From the NCBI GenBank assembly GCA_034113365.1, contig JAXEXP010000102.1, positions 1 through 64,000 of the forward strand: 64,000 nt of DNA, in the 5' to 3' direction. Each line of letters starts with the position of its first letter. Position 1 is the stretch's first letter. This DNA comes from Spyradocola sp034113365 (lineage in GTDB: Bacteria; Bacillota; Clostridia; Christensenellales; UBA1750). The position numbers and the translations under genes are program-made. The notes beneath the pieces are model-generated. The model ran no database searches and was not told where the DNA came from. It saw nothing but the letters and a program-made list of their open reading frames with translations. This document shows, in pieces, positions 43,827-52,734 of this stretch.

Positions 43827-44990
43827 TCAATCCTTGAATTTGTCGAAGAATTCCTTCACGGACTTGCGGAAGTTGTCGCCCCGGTTGGCGCCGGAGGCCT
43901 TGCCGCCCATCGCGTCGTCGAACAGCTTGAGCGCCATGCGCTGCTTCTCGTTGAGGCGCTTGGGCACCTCCACCTTCAGCGTCACGAACAGGTCGCCGCG
44001 CTGCGAGGGATTGCGCAGCACCGGCACGCCCTGCCCCTTGACGCGCAGCACGGTGTCGGGCTGCGTGCCCTCGGGGATGGTCTCCTTGACGCTCTCCTTG
44101 AGCGTCTCGATGTTCAGCTCATCGCCCAGCGCGGCCTGCGCAAAGCTGATGTTCATCTCGCTGTACAGGTTCACGCCGTCCCTGCGGAACTTCCGGTGCG
44201 GCCGCACGGAGATGGCCACGTACAGGTCGCCCGAGGGGCCGCCGCGCTTGCCGGGCTCGCCCTCGCCGCGCAGCGTCAGCGCCTGACCGTTGTCTATGCC
44301 GGCGGGGATGGTCACGGTGATGGTGCGCTGGCGGCGCACGGTGCCCTTGCCGCCGCACTTGGGGCAGGGGTCGGAGATGATCTTGCCCTCGCCGCCGCAC
44401 TTGGGGCAGGGCGCGGAGGTGCGCATGGAGCCGAGCATGGTCTGCTGCACGCGGGTGACGGTGCCCGTGCCGTGGCACTGGTCGCAGGTCACGGGCGAGG
44501 TGCCGGGTTTTGCGCCCGTGCCGCCGCAGTTGTCGCAGTTCTCGTTGCGCGCGATGTTGATCTCCTTCTTGCAGCCGAACACCGCTTCCTCAAAGTTGAT
44601 GGTCAGGTTGTAGCGCAGGTCGTTGCCGCGCTCGGGGCCGTTGTTCCTCTGCGCGCTGCCGCCGCCGAATCCGCCGAATCCGCCCGAACCGAATATCGTC
44701 TCAAAAATATCTTCAAAGCCCGAGCCGCCGGTGTAGGTGGTGTAGCTGCCGTAGTTGCCGCCCGCCGTGGGGTCCTCGTGGCCGAACTGGTCATACCTGG
44801 CTCTGCGCTGGTCGTCGGAAAGCACCTCGTATGCTTCGTTGACCTCCTTGAACGCGGCCTCCGCCTCCTTATCGCCCGGATTGAGGTCGGGGTGATACTT
44901 CTTGGCCAGGCGGCGATACGCGCTCTTGATCTCGGCTTCCGACGCACCGCGCTCTACGCCCAGTACCTCGTAATAATCGCGTTTTGCCAA
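43827..44990 (-). CDS. dnaJ: Chaperone DnaJ
   Basis: 387 aa, starts with TTG 44990 after GAGGAGGAAA. J domain with HPD in KYHPDLNPGD (about 33-42), Gly/Phe-rich linker (FGGGGFGG-type, about 75-115), four CxxCxGxG zinc repeats (CDNCGGTG, CDQCHGTG, CPKCGGEG, CPKCGGKG), then the C-terminal substrate domain. Last gene of the heat-shock operon. Confidence 0.97.
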   Translation of the reverse strand: MAKRDYYEVLGVERGASEAEIKSAYRRLAKKYHPDLNPGDKEAEAAFKEVNEAYEVLSDDQRRARYDQFGHEDPTAGGNYGSYTTYTGGSGFEDIFETIFGSGGFGGFGGGSAQRNNGPERGNDLRYNLTINFEEAVFGCKKEINIARNENCDNCGGTGAKPGTSPVTCDQCHGTGTVTRVQQTMLGSMRTSAPCPKCGGEGKIISDPCPKCGGKGTVRRQRTITVTIPAGIDNGQALTLRGEGEPGKRGGPSGDLYVAISVRPHRKFRRDGVNLYSEMNISFAQAALGDELNIETLKESVKETIPEGTQPDTVLRVKGQGVPVLRNPSQRGDLFVTLKVEVPKRLNEKQRMALKLFDDAMGGKASGANRGDNFRKSVKEFFDKFKD

Positions 44991-45008
44991 AGGTGTTTCC
45001 TCCTCGCC

Positions 45009-45043
45009 CGAAAGGGAATGACGACCGGCGCCATTCCCTTTCG
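45009..45043 (-). other. Stable hairpin between dnaK and dnaJ
   Basis: CGAAAGGGAATG / CATTCCCTTTCG, 12-bp perfect stem, 11-base loop, no T-run on the minus strand. Probably an mRNA processing or stability element rather than a terminator; just upstream of the dnaJ SD. Confidence 0.6.
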
Positions 45044-45058
45044 CTCTGTGTCAAAGCC

Positions 45059-46885
<1,827 letters not shown>

Positions 46886-46955
46886 AAAGAAGCCTCCTTC
46901 AAAACTTTCAGAAACTGTTGATTACTTCATTAAAAATCAGATCGTGACGGGAAAC

Positions 46956-47570
46956 TCAGTTTGCCACGCGCACCATCGCGTAGCGCACCACCTTGCCCTT
47001 TACGGCAAAGCCGGTCTGGAAGCATTCGATGATGGTGCCCTCGGGATGCTCCTCGTCGGCCTCGGTCATCATCACGGCGTTGTGCTTTTCGGGGTCAAAG
47101 ACCGTGCCGGGCGCGGCTTCCACGCGCTCCATGCCCAGCTTCTTGAGTGTCTCCTCAAGGCCCCGCAGCGTCATTTCCACGCCCTTGGCAAGGGGGCTGT
47201 CGTCCCCGGCTGCCTGCGCGGCGGCCAGTGCGCGCTCGAGGTTATCCAGCGAGGGGAGCACTTCCTTTACCGTGTCGCGGACGGTGTCGTCTGCGACCTC
47301 GGTGCGCAGCGAAGCGTTTCGCTTGCGGTAGTTGTCAAAATCCGCCTGCACGCGCTGCGCCATGGCCAGGTACTCGTCGCGCTTGGCCTCCGCAGCCTTG
47401 ACGTAGGCGTTGAGCTCCTCCAGCTTTTCGCGGGTGATGGTGATCTCCGCCGCCTTGTCCTGCTCGGTCTCCACCGCAGGCTCCTCGGCCTGCGCCGCTT
47501 CCTCCGCCTGCGCCGCCTTGACCTCCTCGGCCTTGGCGGCCTGCGTTGCGGTGTTCTTCTTATCCTTCAT
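46956..47570 (-). CDS. grpE: Nucleotide exchange factor GrpE
   Basis: 204 aa. Long N-terminal coiled coil with Ala/Glu repeats (about 1-60), then AQRVQADFDNYRKRNASLR and the C-terminal beta domain ending GYAVKGKVVRYAMVRVAN-type (here FAVKGKVVRYAMVRVAN). Start overlaps the end of hrcA by 11 bp. Confidence 0.96.
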   Translation of the reverse strand: MKDKKNTATQAAKAEEVKAAQAEEAAQAEEPAVETEQDKAAEITITREKLEELNAYVKAAEAKRDEYLAMAQRVQADFDNYRKRNASLRTEVADDTVRDTVKEVLPSLDNLERALAAAQAAGDDSPLAKGVEMTLRGLEETLKKLGMERVEAAPGTVFDPEKHNAVMMTEADEEHPEGTIIECFQTGFAVKGKVVRYAMVRVAN

Positions 47571-48609
47571 TGTTCTCCTCTTTTCGCTCGCCCGAACCCT
47601 TTTGCGGGAGCAGGGCTTCGTTCATAACCTTCTTCATGGCCTCCAGCACCGAGATGACGCGGCTGTAATGCATTCTGGTGGGGCCGATGACGCCCATCGT
47701 GCCCACGCCGCCGCCCACGCGGTAGGAAACCGTCACCAGCGAGCAATCCTGCATGCCCGCCTCGGACAGCTCCGGGCCGATGGCCACGGAAAACTCCAGT
47801 CCGTTGCGCTGCATCAGCAGCCTTGCCAGCTTATCCTGTGTCTCCAGCGTCGAGAGCAGCGTCTTTGCGCGCTCCACGTCGCTGTACTCGGGGTGGGAGA
47901 GCATCCGCGCCGCACCGGCTACGTGCACCGAGTGCGCGTCGGGCTCCATCTGCTTTTGCAGGCTGTCCATCAGCTGCCCGAACAGCTCTCGCTGCCCCGA
48001 CATCTCGCTGTAAAACTCCTGCAGGATGGCGGGCAGCTCGCTCGCGTCGCGCCCTGCGATCTTCTCGGTCAGCAGGTTGCTCACCGCGTAGAGGTGCTCG
48101 GCCGTCACGCCCTGCGGGATGCGGATGACGGATTCCTTGTGCACGCCCTGCTCGGTCACCGTGACCATCAGCGCGGTGGTTTCGGTCAGCGGCACCAGCT
48201 GCACGCGCTTGATGGTGCGCATCTGCGGCGCGATCATCACCGAGGTGTACTCCGTCATCTCGGACAGCGCCTGCGTGGCCGACGTCAGCACGTCCTCCAT
48301 CTGCCCCATGCGCCGCGCGAACAGCTTGCGCAGCATCGTGTATTCGCTGGTGGGCAGCGAGCTGACCCGCATGATCTGATCGACGTACAGGCGGTAGGCC
48401 CGGTAGGAGGGGATGCGCCCGGCCGACGTGTGCGGCGAGGCCAGGTACCCCAGCTCCTCAAGGTCGCTCATCTCGTTGCGGATGGTGGCCGAGGACAGGC
48501 CCATGCCCTGCTTGCGCGATATGGTGCGGGAGCCGACGGGCATGGCGGTTGTAATGTAATCATCAATGATGGCCTGCAGGATCCGAAACTTTCTTTCATC
48601 CAGATCCAT
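47560..48609 (-). CDS. hrcA: Heat-inducible transcription repressor HrcA
   Basis: 349 aa. N-terminal winged helix with GSRTISRKQGMGLSSATIRNEMSDLEELGYL and HTSAGRIPS, then GAF-like domain with GPTRMHYSRVISVLEAM at the end. Binds CIRCE, folding is monitored by GroEL. I prefer ATG 48609 (SD AAAGGAG 9 bases away) over ATG 48615, which is too close to the SD. Confidence 0.96.
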   Translation of the reverse strand: MDLDERKFRILQAIIDDYITTAMPVGSRTISRKQGMGLSSATIRNEMSDLEELGYLASPHTSAGRIPSYRAYRLYVDQIMRVSSLPTSEYTMLRKLFARRMGQMEDVLTSATQALSEMTEYTSVMIAPQMRTIKRVQLVPLTETTALMVTVTEQGVHKESVIRIPQGVTAEHLYAVSNLLTEKIAGRDASELPAILQEFYSEMSGQRELFGQLMDSLQKQMEPDAHSVHVAGAARMLSHPEYSDVERAKTLLSTLETQDKLARLLMQRNGLEFSVAIGPELSEAGMQDCSLVTVSYRVGGGVGTMGVIGPTRMHYSRVISVLEAMKKVMNEALLPQKGSGERKEENNEG

Positions 48610-48644
48610 CTGCATCGACTCCTTTCCGCCTCTCCGGCTTCCTG

Positions 48645-48671
48645 TTAGCACTCTCAACCGTTGAGTGCTAA
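48645..48671. promoter_or_regulatory. CIRCE operator
   Basis: Perfect TTAGCACTC-9 bases-GAGTGCTAA. HrcA binding site, placed just downstream of the promoter and 36 bases before hrcA. Confidence 0.98.
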
Positions 48672-48682
48672 CTGATGATGTA

Positions 48683-48711
48683 AGCATAGCACCACTTGCA
48701 AAACTTGTCAA
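48683..48711 (-). promoter_or_regulatory. Promoter of the hrcA-grpE-dnaK-dnaJ operon
   Basis: Minus-strand TTGACA (48706-48711), 17-bp spacer, TATGCT (48683-48688). The start point falls just upstream of CIRCE, so HrcA blocks it. Confidence 0.92.
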
Positions 48712-48836
48712 GCGTTTTATGGAAAAAAACTGACGAGATTCCGTCCCGCCCGCAGATTTAACCCCGCCGAAACAGTTTGTACATTTCCCTCAAAACTATG
48801 TGACCCTCTTAGCAGTCAATAGCAGTTTACATCCTT

Positions 48837-48982
48837 TGGCTTCCCCTTGCGGGTTCACCCATAGGGGCGAAGCCCTGCAGGTCGAGTGTTTCGGACTAAA
48901 CAGTCCAGTGGACTGTTTATGGAGAATAAGCCGACCGGAACACCGGAACAGCCGGAACGGCTGGTTCGGTGCGGAGCGGGAA
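48837..48982. repeat. Interspersed repeat R2, copy 1
   Basis: Contains AGGGGCGAAGCCCTG, a palindrome AAACAGTCCA-G-TGGACTGTTT (48898-48918), AATAAGCCGACCGGAACACC and GGTGCGGAGCGGG, all found in the same order at 61370-61510. Noncoding; lies in the 502-bp space between the heat-shock promoter and the MFS gene. Confidence 0.8.
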
Positions 48983-49165
48983 GCTGTCAGCCGCAGCTGA
49001 CTGATGAGGTGTCCGTCCAGCACAAACCTTACCCCAGACGCACCAAAACACGCCTTCTCCATATGCGAATCTCTCCGTTTACAAGAAAAAAACGCGTCAA
49101 TCCGCCAAAACGAACTCCAATTCTTCACTATTCACCAGCGAAGCGGCCTCAATCTTCACTTCAAA
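48983..49165. repeat. Interspersed repeat R1, copy 2
   Basis: Contains GACTGATGAGGTGTCCGTC, CCAGACGCAC and CAGCGAAGCGGC, as at 8146-8335. It follows R2 directly here, showing that R1 and R2 are modules of a larger element. Confidence 0.7.
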
Positions 49166-49167
49166 AT

Positions 49168-49207
49168 TGTGCCCCTCGCCAACCAACTGCCGGCGCAAGG
49201 GGCACAT
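49168..49207 (-). terminator. Terminator of the MefA-like MFS gene
   Basis: TGTGCCCC / GGGGCACA stem with a long, partly paired loop, followed by ATTTTG on the minus strand, right after the MFS stop. Confidence 0.65.
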
Positions 49208-49213
49208 TTCAGC

Positions 49214-50500
49214 TTATTTATCCAGCATCCGGGCCGCTTTCAGCCGCAGGCAGCCAAGGCTCAGCGCGATCCCGGCGCAGCCCGTCAGCACGAACATCAC
49301 CGCGATGCCCGCCCCCGCGCCCGAGCCGAACACCGCGCCCAGCACCGGCGGCGGCGATGCCATCATCGGCTCAAACACGCCGTCGGCCAGCGCGCCGCCC
49401 AGCAGCAGCCCCAGCGGGATCGTGCAGTTCTGCAGCGTGTCCTTCGCGGAAAACACGCGCCCCTGCATCCCCTGCGGCACCTGCTCGCGCATCACCGCCA
49501 TCAGGTAGGCGTTCATCACCGCCGCCATCGCGTACGATCCAAACTCCGCCGCGCACCAGACCGCAGGCTCGCGCGACAGCCCCAGCATCACGCCGCCGCA
49601 AAACACCAGCGCAGTGCTCAGAAACACCCGTTTTACCTTGTTTTTCGCGGGTTTTGCCAGCGTCATCGCAAGGCTTCCCGCCATCAGTCCCAGCGCAACG
49701 GCGCTCTGCGCGAACCCCAGCACGCGCTCGTCGCCGCCCGTCCTGCCCAGCACAAAGGGCGACAGCATGCCGTCATCCCCCAGCTTGGCCAGCAAGTTCA
49801 CCGCCGCGATGAACAGCGTCAGCTGCAGCAGCCCCTTGTGCTCCCACAGCCAGCGCAACCCGTCCAGGCAGCTTCTCCAGAACGGCTCCTCTGCGGCGTT
49901 TTGGACGTTCTCCGTCTCCGGAAAGCGGATGCAGCACAGCAGCACCGCAAACGCCACGCCGAAGCTCGCCAAATCGCACAGCAGCACCCATTCCATGCCG
50001 CCCCAAGCCAGCAGGCAGCCGCCCAGCGCAGGCGCAAGGATGGACACCGCCGCGCCCGAAAAGCCCTGCAGCCCGCCCACGCGGGTGTAGTGCTCCTTGG
50101 GCACCAGCAGGCTGGTCGCCACGAACGACGCGGGCTGCTGCACGGCGTTCATCAGGCTGAGCAGCGCGTTGATCAGGTAAATGTGCCACACGCGCAGCGC
50201 CGACAGCGAATACAGCGCCAGCACCGTCAGCGTGCCGCACGCGGCGATCAGGTCGCACACCAGCATGATGCGCTTTTTGTCCCACTGGTCGGCCAGCGTG
50301 CCGCCGATGAAGCGGAGGAATATCGTCGGCAGAAACGCGCACAGCGTCAGCAGCGCCACGCTGGACGCCGTCCCCCGCTGCCCGTAGACCCAGATGATCA
50401 GCGCATAGTTGGTCATGGCCGTGCCAAGCTCGGACACGGTCTGCGAGCCCCACAGCAGCAAAAAGCTGCGCAGGTCTTTGAATATCGATGTGTTTTTCAT
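49214..50500 (-). CDS. MFS drug-efflux-like transporter (MefA/macrolide pump type)
   Basis: 428 aa, 12 hydrophobic segments. SQTVSELGTAMTNYALIIWVY at helix 1 and GGTLADQWDKKRIMLVCDL at loop 2-3 are typical of the MefA/Mef-like group; second-half EQVPQGMQGRVFSAKDT is also characteristic. Substrate not proven. GAGGAGAAAAG precedes the ATG. Inserted between hemW and hrcA, which are normally adjacent. A putative leader peptide lies upstream. Confidence 0.85.
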   Translation of the reverse strand: MKNTSIFKDLRSFLLLWGSQTVSELGTAMTNYALIIWVYGQRGTASSVALLTLCAFLPTIFLRFIGGTLADQWDKKRIMLVCDLIAACGTLTVLALYSLSALRVWHIYLINALLSLMNAVQQPASFVATSLLVPKEHYTRVGGLQGFSGAAVSILAPALGGCLLAWGGMEWVLLCDLASFGVAFAVLLCCIRFPETENVQNAAEEPFWRSCLDGLRWLWEHKGLLQLTLFIAAVNLLAKLGDDGMLSPFVLGRTGGDERVLGFAQSAVALGLMAGSLAMTLAKPAKNKVKRVFLSTALVFCGGVMLGLSREPAVWCAAEFGSYAMAAVMNAYLMAVMREQVPQGMQGRVFSAKDTLQNCTIPLGLLLGGALADGVFEPMMASPPPVLGAVFGSGAGAGIAVMFVLTGCAGIALSLGCLRLKAARMLDK

Positions 50501-50519
50501 GGCTTTTCTCCTCGCAAAA

Positions 50520-50580
50520 CTGCGTTTTTTTCACTTGAAACCAGCAATTTTGTGCAGAGCAAAGCCCAATGCGGACGATG
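50520..50580 (-). promoter_or_regulatory. Possible anti-SD hairpin in the MFS leader
   Basis: CAAAATTGC and GCAGTTTTG pair across a loop of about 20 bases, ending just before the MFS SD. Together with an upstream GACGATG/CATCGTC stem this could give alternative structures linked to leader translation. Confidence 0.4.
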
Positions 50581-50626
50581 AACCCCTACCCAAGGGAAAC
50601 ATCGCTCCGTGCAGGCATCGTCCCCA

Positions 50627-50689
50627 TCAAGCCCTGCCCGGAGCCCGGCCATCTGCGGCCAACGGCACTCCAATGCGTACCCATGCCAT
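50627..50689 (-). CDS. Putative 20-aa leader peptide before the MFS gene
   Basis: ATG 50689 is 8 bases after GGGAGGTGAG and about 25 bases downstream of a TATAAT -10. It encodes MAWVRIGVPLAADGRAPGRA and stops at TGA. Short translated leaders that sense ribosome-stalling drugs are well known upstream of mef and erm genes. A second ATG five bases on, in another frame, could also be used. Not proven to be translated. Confidence 0.5.
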   Translation of the reverse strand: MAWVRIGVPLAADGRAPGRA

Positions 50690-50713
50690 GCCCCTCACCT
50701 CCCTGTTTCTTCC

Positions 50714-50722
50714 ATTATAGCA
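50714..50722 (-). promoter_or_regulatory. Extended -10 promoter of the MFS leader
   Basis: Minus-strand TGCTATAAT with TATAAT at 50714-50719 and a weak -35. It precedes the SD of the putative leader peptide. Confidence 0.65.
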
Positions 50723-50764
50723 CGCCATCCCCCGGCGTTCACTGCCGAAAACCCATAAAACCGT

Positions 50765-51847
50765 TCACGGCATCAGCTCGGCCAGCACCGTGTTCATCAC
50801 GTCAAAGCCGCGCGCGGTCAGCCGGACGCGGCGCTCCTGCACCGTCAAAAGGCCGCGTTTGCGCTGTTTTTCCAGCTCTTCTGCGAACAGTTTCAGCGCG
50901 GTTTCGCTCAATTCCACGCCCTGCACCATGCGCAGGCCGAGCATCAGCTCCTCGAACGCGGCGTCCTCTGTGGTCAGCGTTTCCTCCGAGGCAAAGGGCG
51001 CGCCCGCGAGGTATTCGGCGAGGGTGGAGACGTTGCTGCGGCGCACGTTTCCCTCCAGCGACGCCGCCGCGCACCCCAGCCCGATGTAGTCCTTTCGCGT
51101 CCAATAGCCCACGTTGTGGCGGCAGGCGCAGCCCGGTTTGGCGTAGTTGGACACCTCGTATTGATGCAGTCCGTGCGCCGAAAGCACCCGCGTTGTGGCC
51201 GCCTGCATCGCCATTTCCTCGTCCTCATCGGGGCGGGGCAGCAGGCCTTTTGCGTCCAGTTCGCCAAAGGGCGTGCCCTCTGCGACGGTCAGCGCGTAGC
51301 AGGAAAGGTGCCACGGATGAAGGCTCATCACCGCCGCAAGCGACTGCTCCCACATGCCCAGCGTCTGCCCGGGCAGCGCGTACATCAGGTCGGCGGAGAG
51401 GTTGTTGATGCCCGATTTTCGCGCCATTGCAAAGGTTTCGCGCGCCTGCTCGAAGCTGTGGATGCGGCCGATGACGCGCAAAAGCTCGGGCTGTACGGCC
51501 TGCACGCCCACGCTGAGGCGGTTGATCCCGCCCTCCGCAGCTGCGTCCAGCCATGCCTGCGTGACCGTGCCGGGGTTGGCTTCGGAGGTGATTTCGCAAT
51601 TCTTCGTGAGATTATAGCGCGCGCGGACGGCGGAAAGCAGGCGCGAAAGCTCCTCCGCGGGCAGCAGCGAGGGCGTTCCGCCGCCCAGAAACACCGATGT
51701 CACGGGCGCGTCCGACGGTCTGCGGTCCATCTCCGCGATGAGCGCATCGACGTATGCGGAGAACTTTTCCTGCTGCCCCGCGTAGGACACAAAGTCGCAA
51801 TACGCGCATTTTTTGACGCAGAACGGGATGTGGATGTAGAGCATCAT
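50765..51847 (-). CDS. hemW: Radical SAM heme chaperone HemW
   Basis: 360 aa. Opens MMLYIHIPFCVKKCAYCDF, with the CxxxCxxC cluster plus the extra Cys, then FLGGGTPSLL, NPGTVTQAWL, NRLSVGVQA and ADLMYALPGQT. Lacks residues needed for true coproporphyrinogen oxidation and acts as heme-delivery protein in known cases. ATG overlaps the stop of the upstream GNAT by 4 bp. Normal neighbour of lepA and hrcA. Confidence 0.94.
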   Translation of the reverse strand: MMLYIHIPFCVKKCAYCDFVSYAGQQEKFSAYVDALIAEMDRRPSDAPVTSVFLGGGTPSLLPAEELSRLLSAVRARYNLTKNCEITSEANPGTVTQAWLDAAAEGGINRLSVGVQAVQPELLRVIGRIHSFEQARETFAMARKSGINNLSADLMYALPGQTLGMWEQSLAAVMSLHPWHLSCYALTVAEGTPFGELDAKGLLPRPDEDEEMAMQAATTRVLSAHGLHQYEVSNYAKPGCACRHNVGYWTRKDYIGLGCAAASLEGNVRRSNVSTLAEYLAGAPFASEETLTTEDAAFEELMLGLRMVQGVELSETALKLFAEELEKQRKRGLLTVQERRVRLTARGFDVMNTVLAELMP

Positions 51848-52668
51848 GGCCGCGATTCTCCTTCCAGGCGGGCCGCGAGCACCGGCGCGCCGCAGGCCCG
51901 GCAGACCGCGGCGCCGCGCTCCAGCATGGCCCTTGCGTCGGCGACGCACAGCTCGTCGGCGTTGTGCAGCGCCCACCAGGGCAGCGTTTTGCTGTGATTT
52001 TCGCGCTCCGCGACGAGCAGCATCCAGCCCACGAGCTCGTTTTGGCGCACGCCGAACAGGAATTGGGGCAGTTTCCCCTCCTGTACGGCATCCATTTCGC
52101 GGCGCAGCGCCTTCCAGCCGCCCCGCACCGGCCCCATGGAGGAGCGCTGCAGCTGCCCAAAAATGCGCTGCTGCGCGGACGCGTCCAGCCGCTGCCAGAG
52201 CGTGATCTGCAGCGGTTCCAGGCGCTTTTCCATCACAAAATTGGTCAGGATCTGCCCGCGCAGGGGGACTTGCTGCTGCCGAACCACCGCGTAGCCGCGC
52301 TTTTCAAAGAAGGGCCGGGCGGTGAGGGAGGCGTGCGTGGTATAGGTTTCGGCATGTACAAGGCGCTCCAGCGCGTCGCAAAGCGCAGTCGCAATGCCGC
52401 TATTTTGGGCGTCTGCGTGGACGTAGAGCATGTCCAGATAGCCGGTTTTGTCCATGTTTGCAAAGCCCAGAAGCGCGCCGTTTTCCTCCGCGACGAGGGT
52501 CATTGAGGACAGGTAGCGCGCGTTCCATGCGTCAAGATCCACCTCGCCCGTCGCCCAGGCGTCCAGCTGTTCGGGCGCATAATCACGGGCGTTTACGCGG
52601 TGCACGGTGTCGTAAAACAGGCTGGCCATGGCCTCGCAGTCCTCTGTTTTATAGGCTCTGAGCCTCAT
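51844..52668 (-). CDS. GNAT acetyltransferase with an extra C-terminal domain
   Basis: 274 aa, from ATG 52668 after AGAGGTGG. Residues about 1-155 are a complete GNAT domain (MRLRAYKTEDCEAMASLFY, YVHADAQNSGIATALCDAL, PFFEKRGYAVVRQQQ). Residues about 165-274 form a second small domain (NELVGWMLLVAERE, ADELCVADARAMLERGAAVC) that may be a GNAT-like half or a zinc-free partner. Coupled to hemW by a 4-bp overlap. Confidence 0.83.
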   Translation of the reverse strand: MRLRAYKTEDCEAMASLFYDTVHRVNARDYAPEQLDAWATGEVDLDAWNARYLSSMTLVAEENGALLGFANMDKTGYLDMLYVHADAQNSGIATALCDALERLVHAETYTTHASLTARPFFEKRGYAVVRQQQVPLRGQILTNFVMEKRLEPLQITLWQRLDASAQQRIFGQLQRSSMGPVRGGWKALRREMDAVQEGKLPQFLFGVRQNELVGWMLLVAERENHSKTLPWWALHNADELCVADARAMLERGAAVCRACGAPVLAARLEGESRP

Positions 52669-52690
52669 TTTTCCACCTCTTTTGATGCCA

Positions 52691-52726
52691 AAAAGGGTCG
52701 GCGGCACATGGCTTTCCGACCCTTTT
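52691..52726 (-). terminator. Terminator of the lepA operon
   Basis: AAAAGGGTCGG / CCGACCCTTTT stem, loop of 14 bases, T-run on both strands. It closes the mrnC-to-lepA operon and precedes the GNAT-hemW pair. Confidence 0.85.
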
Positions 52727-52734
52727 TTGATGAG

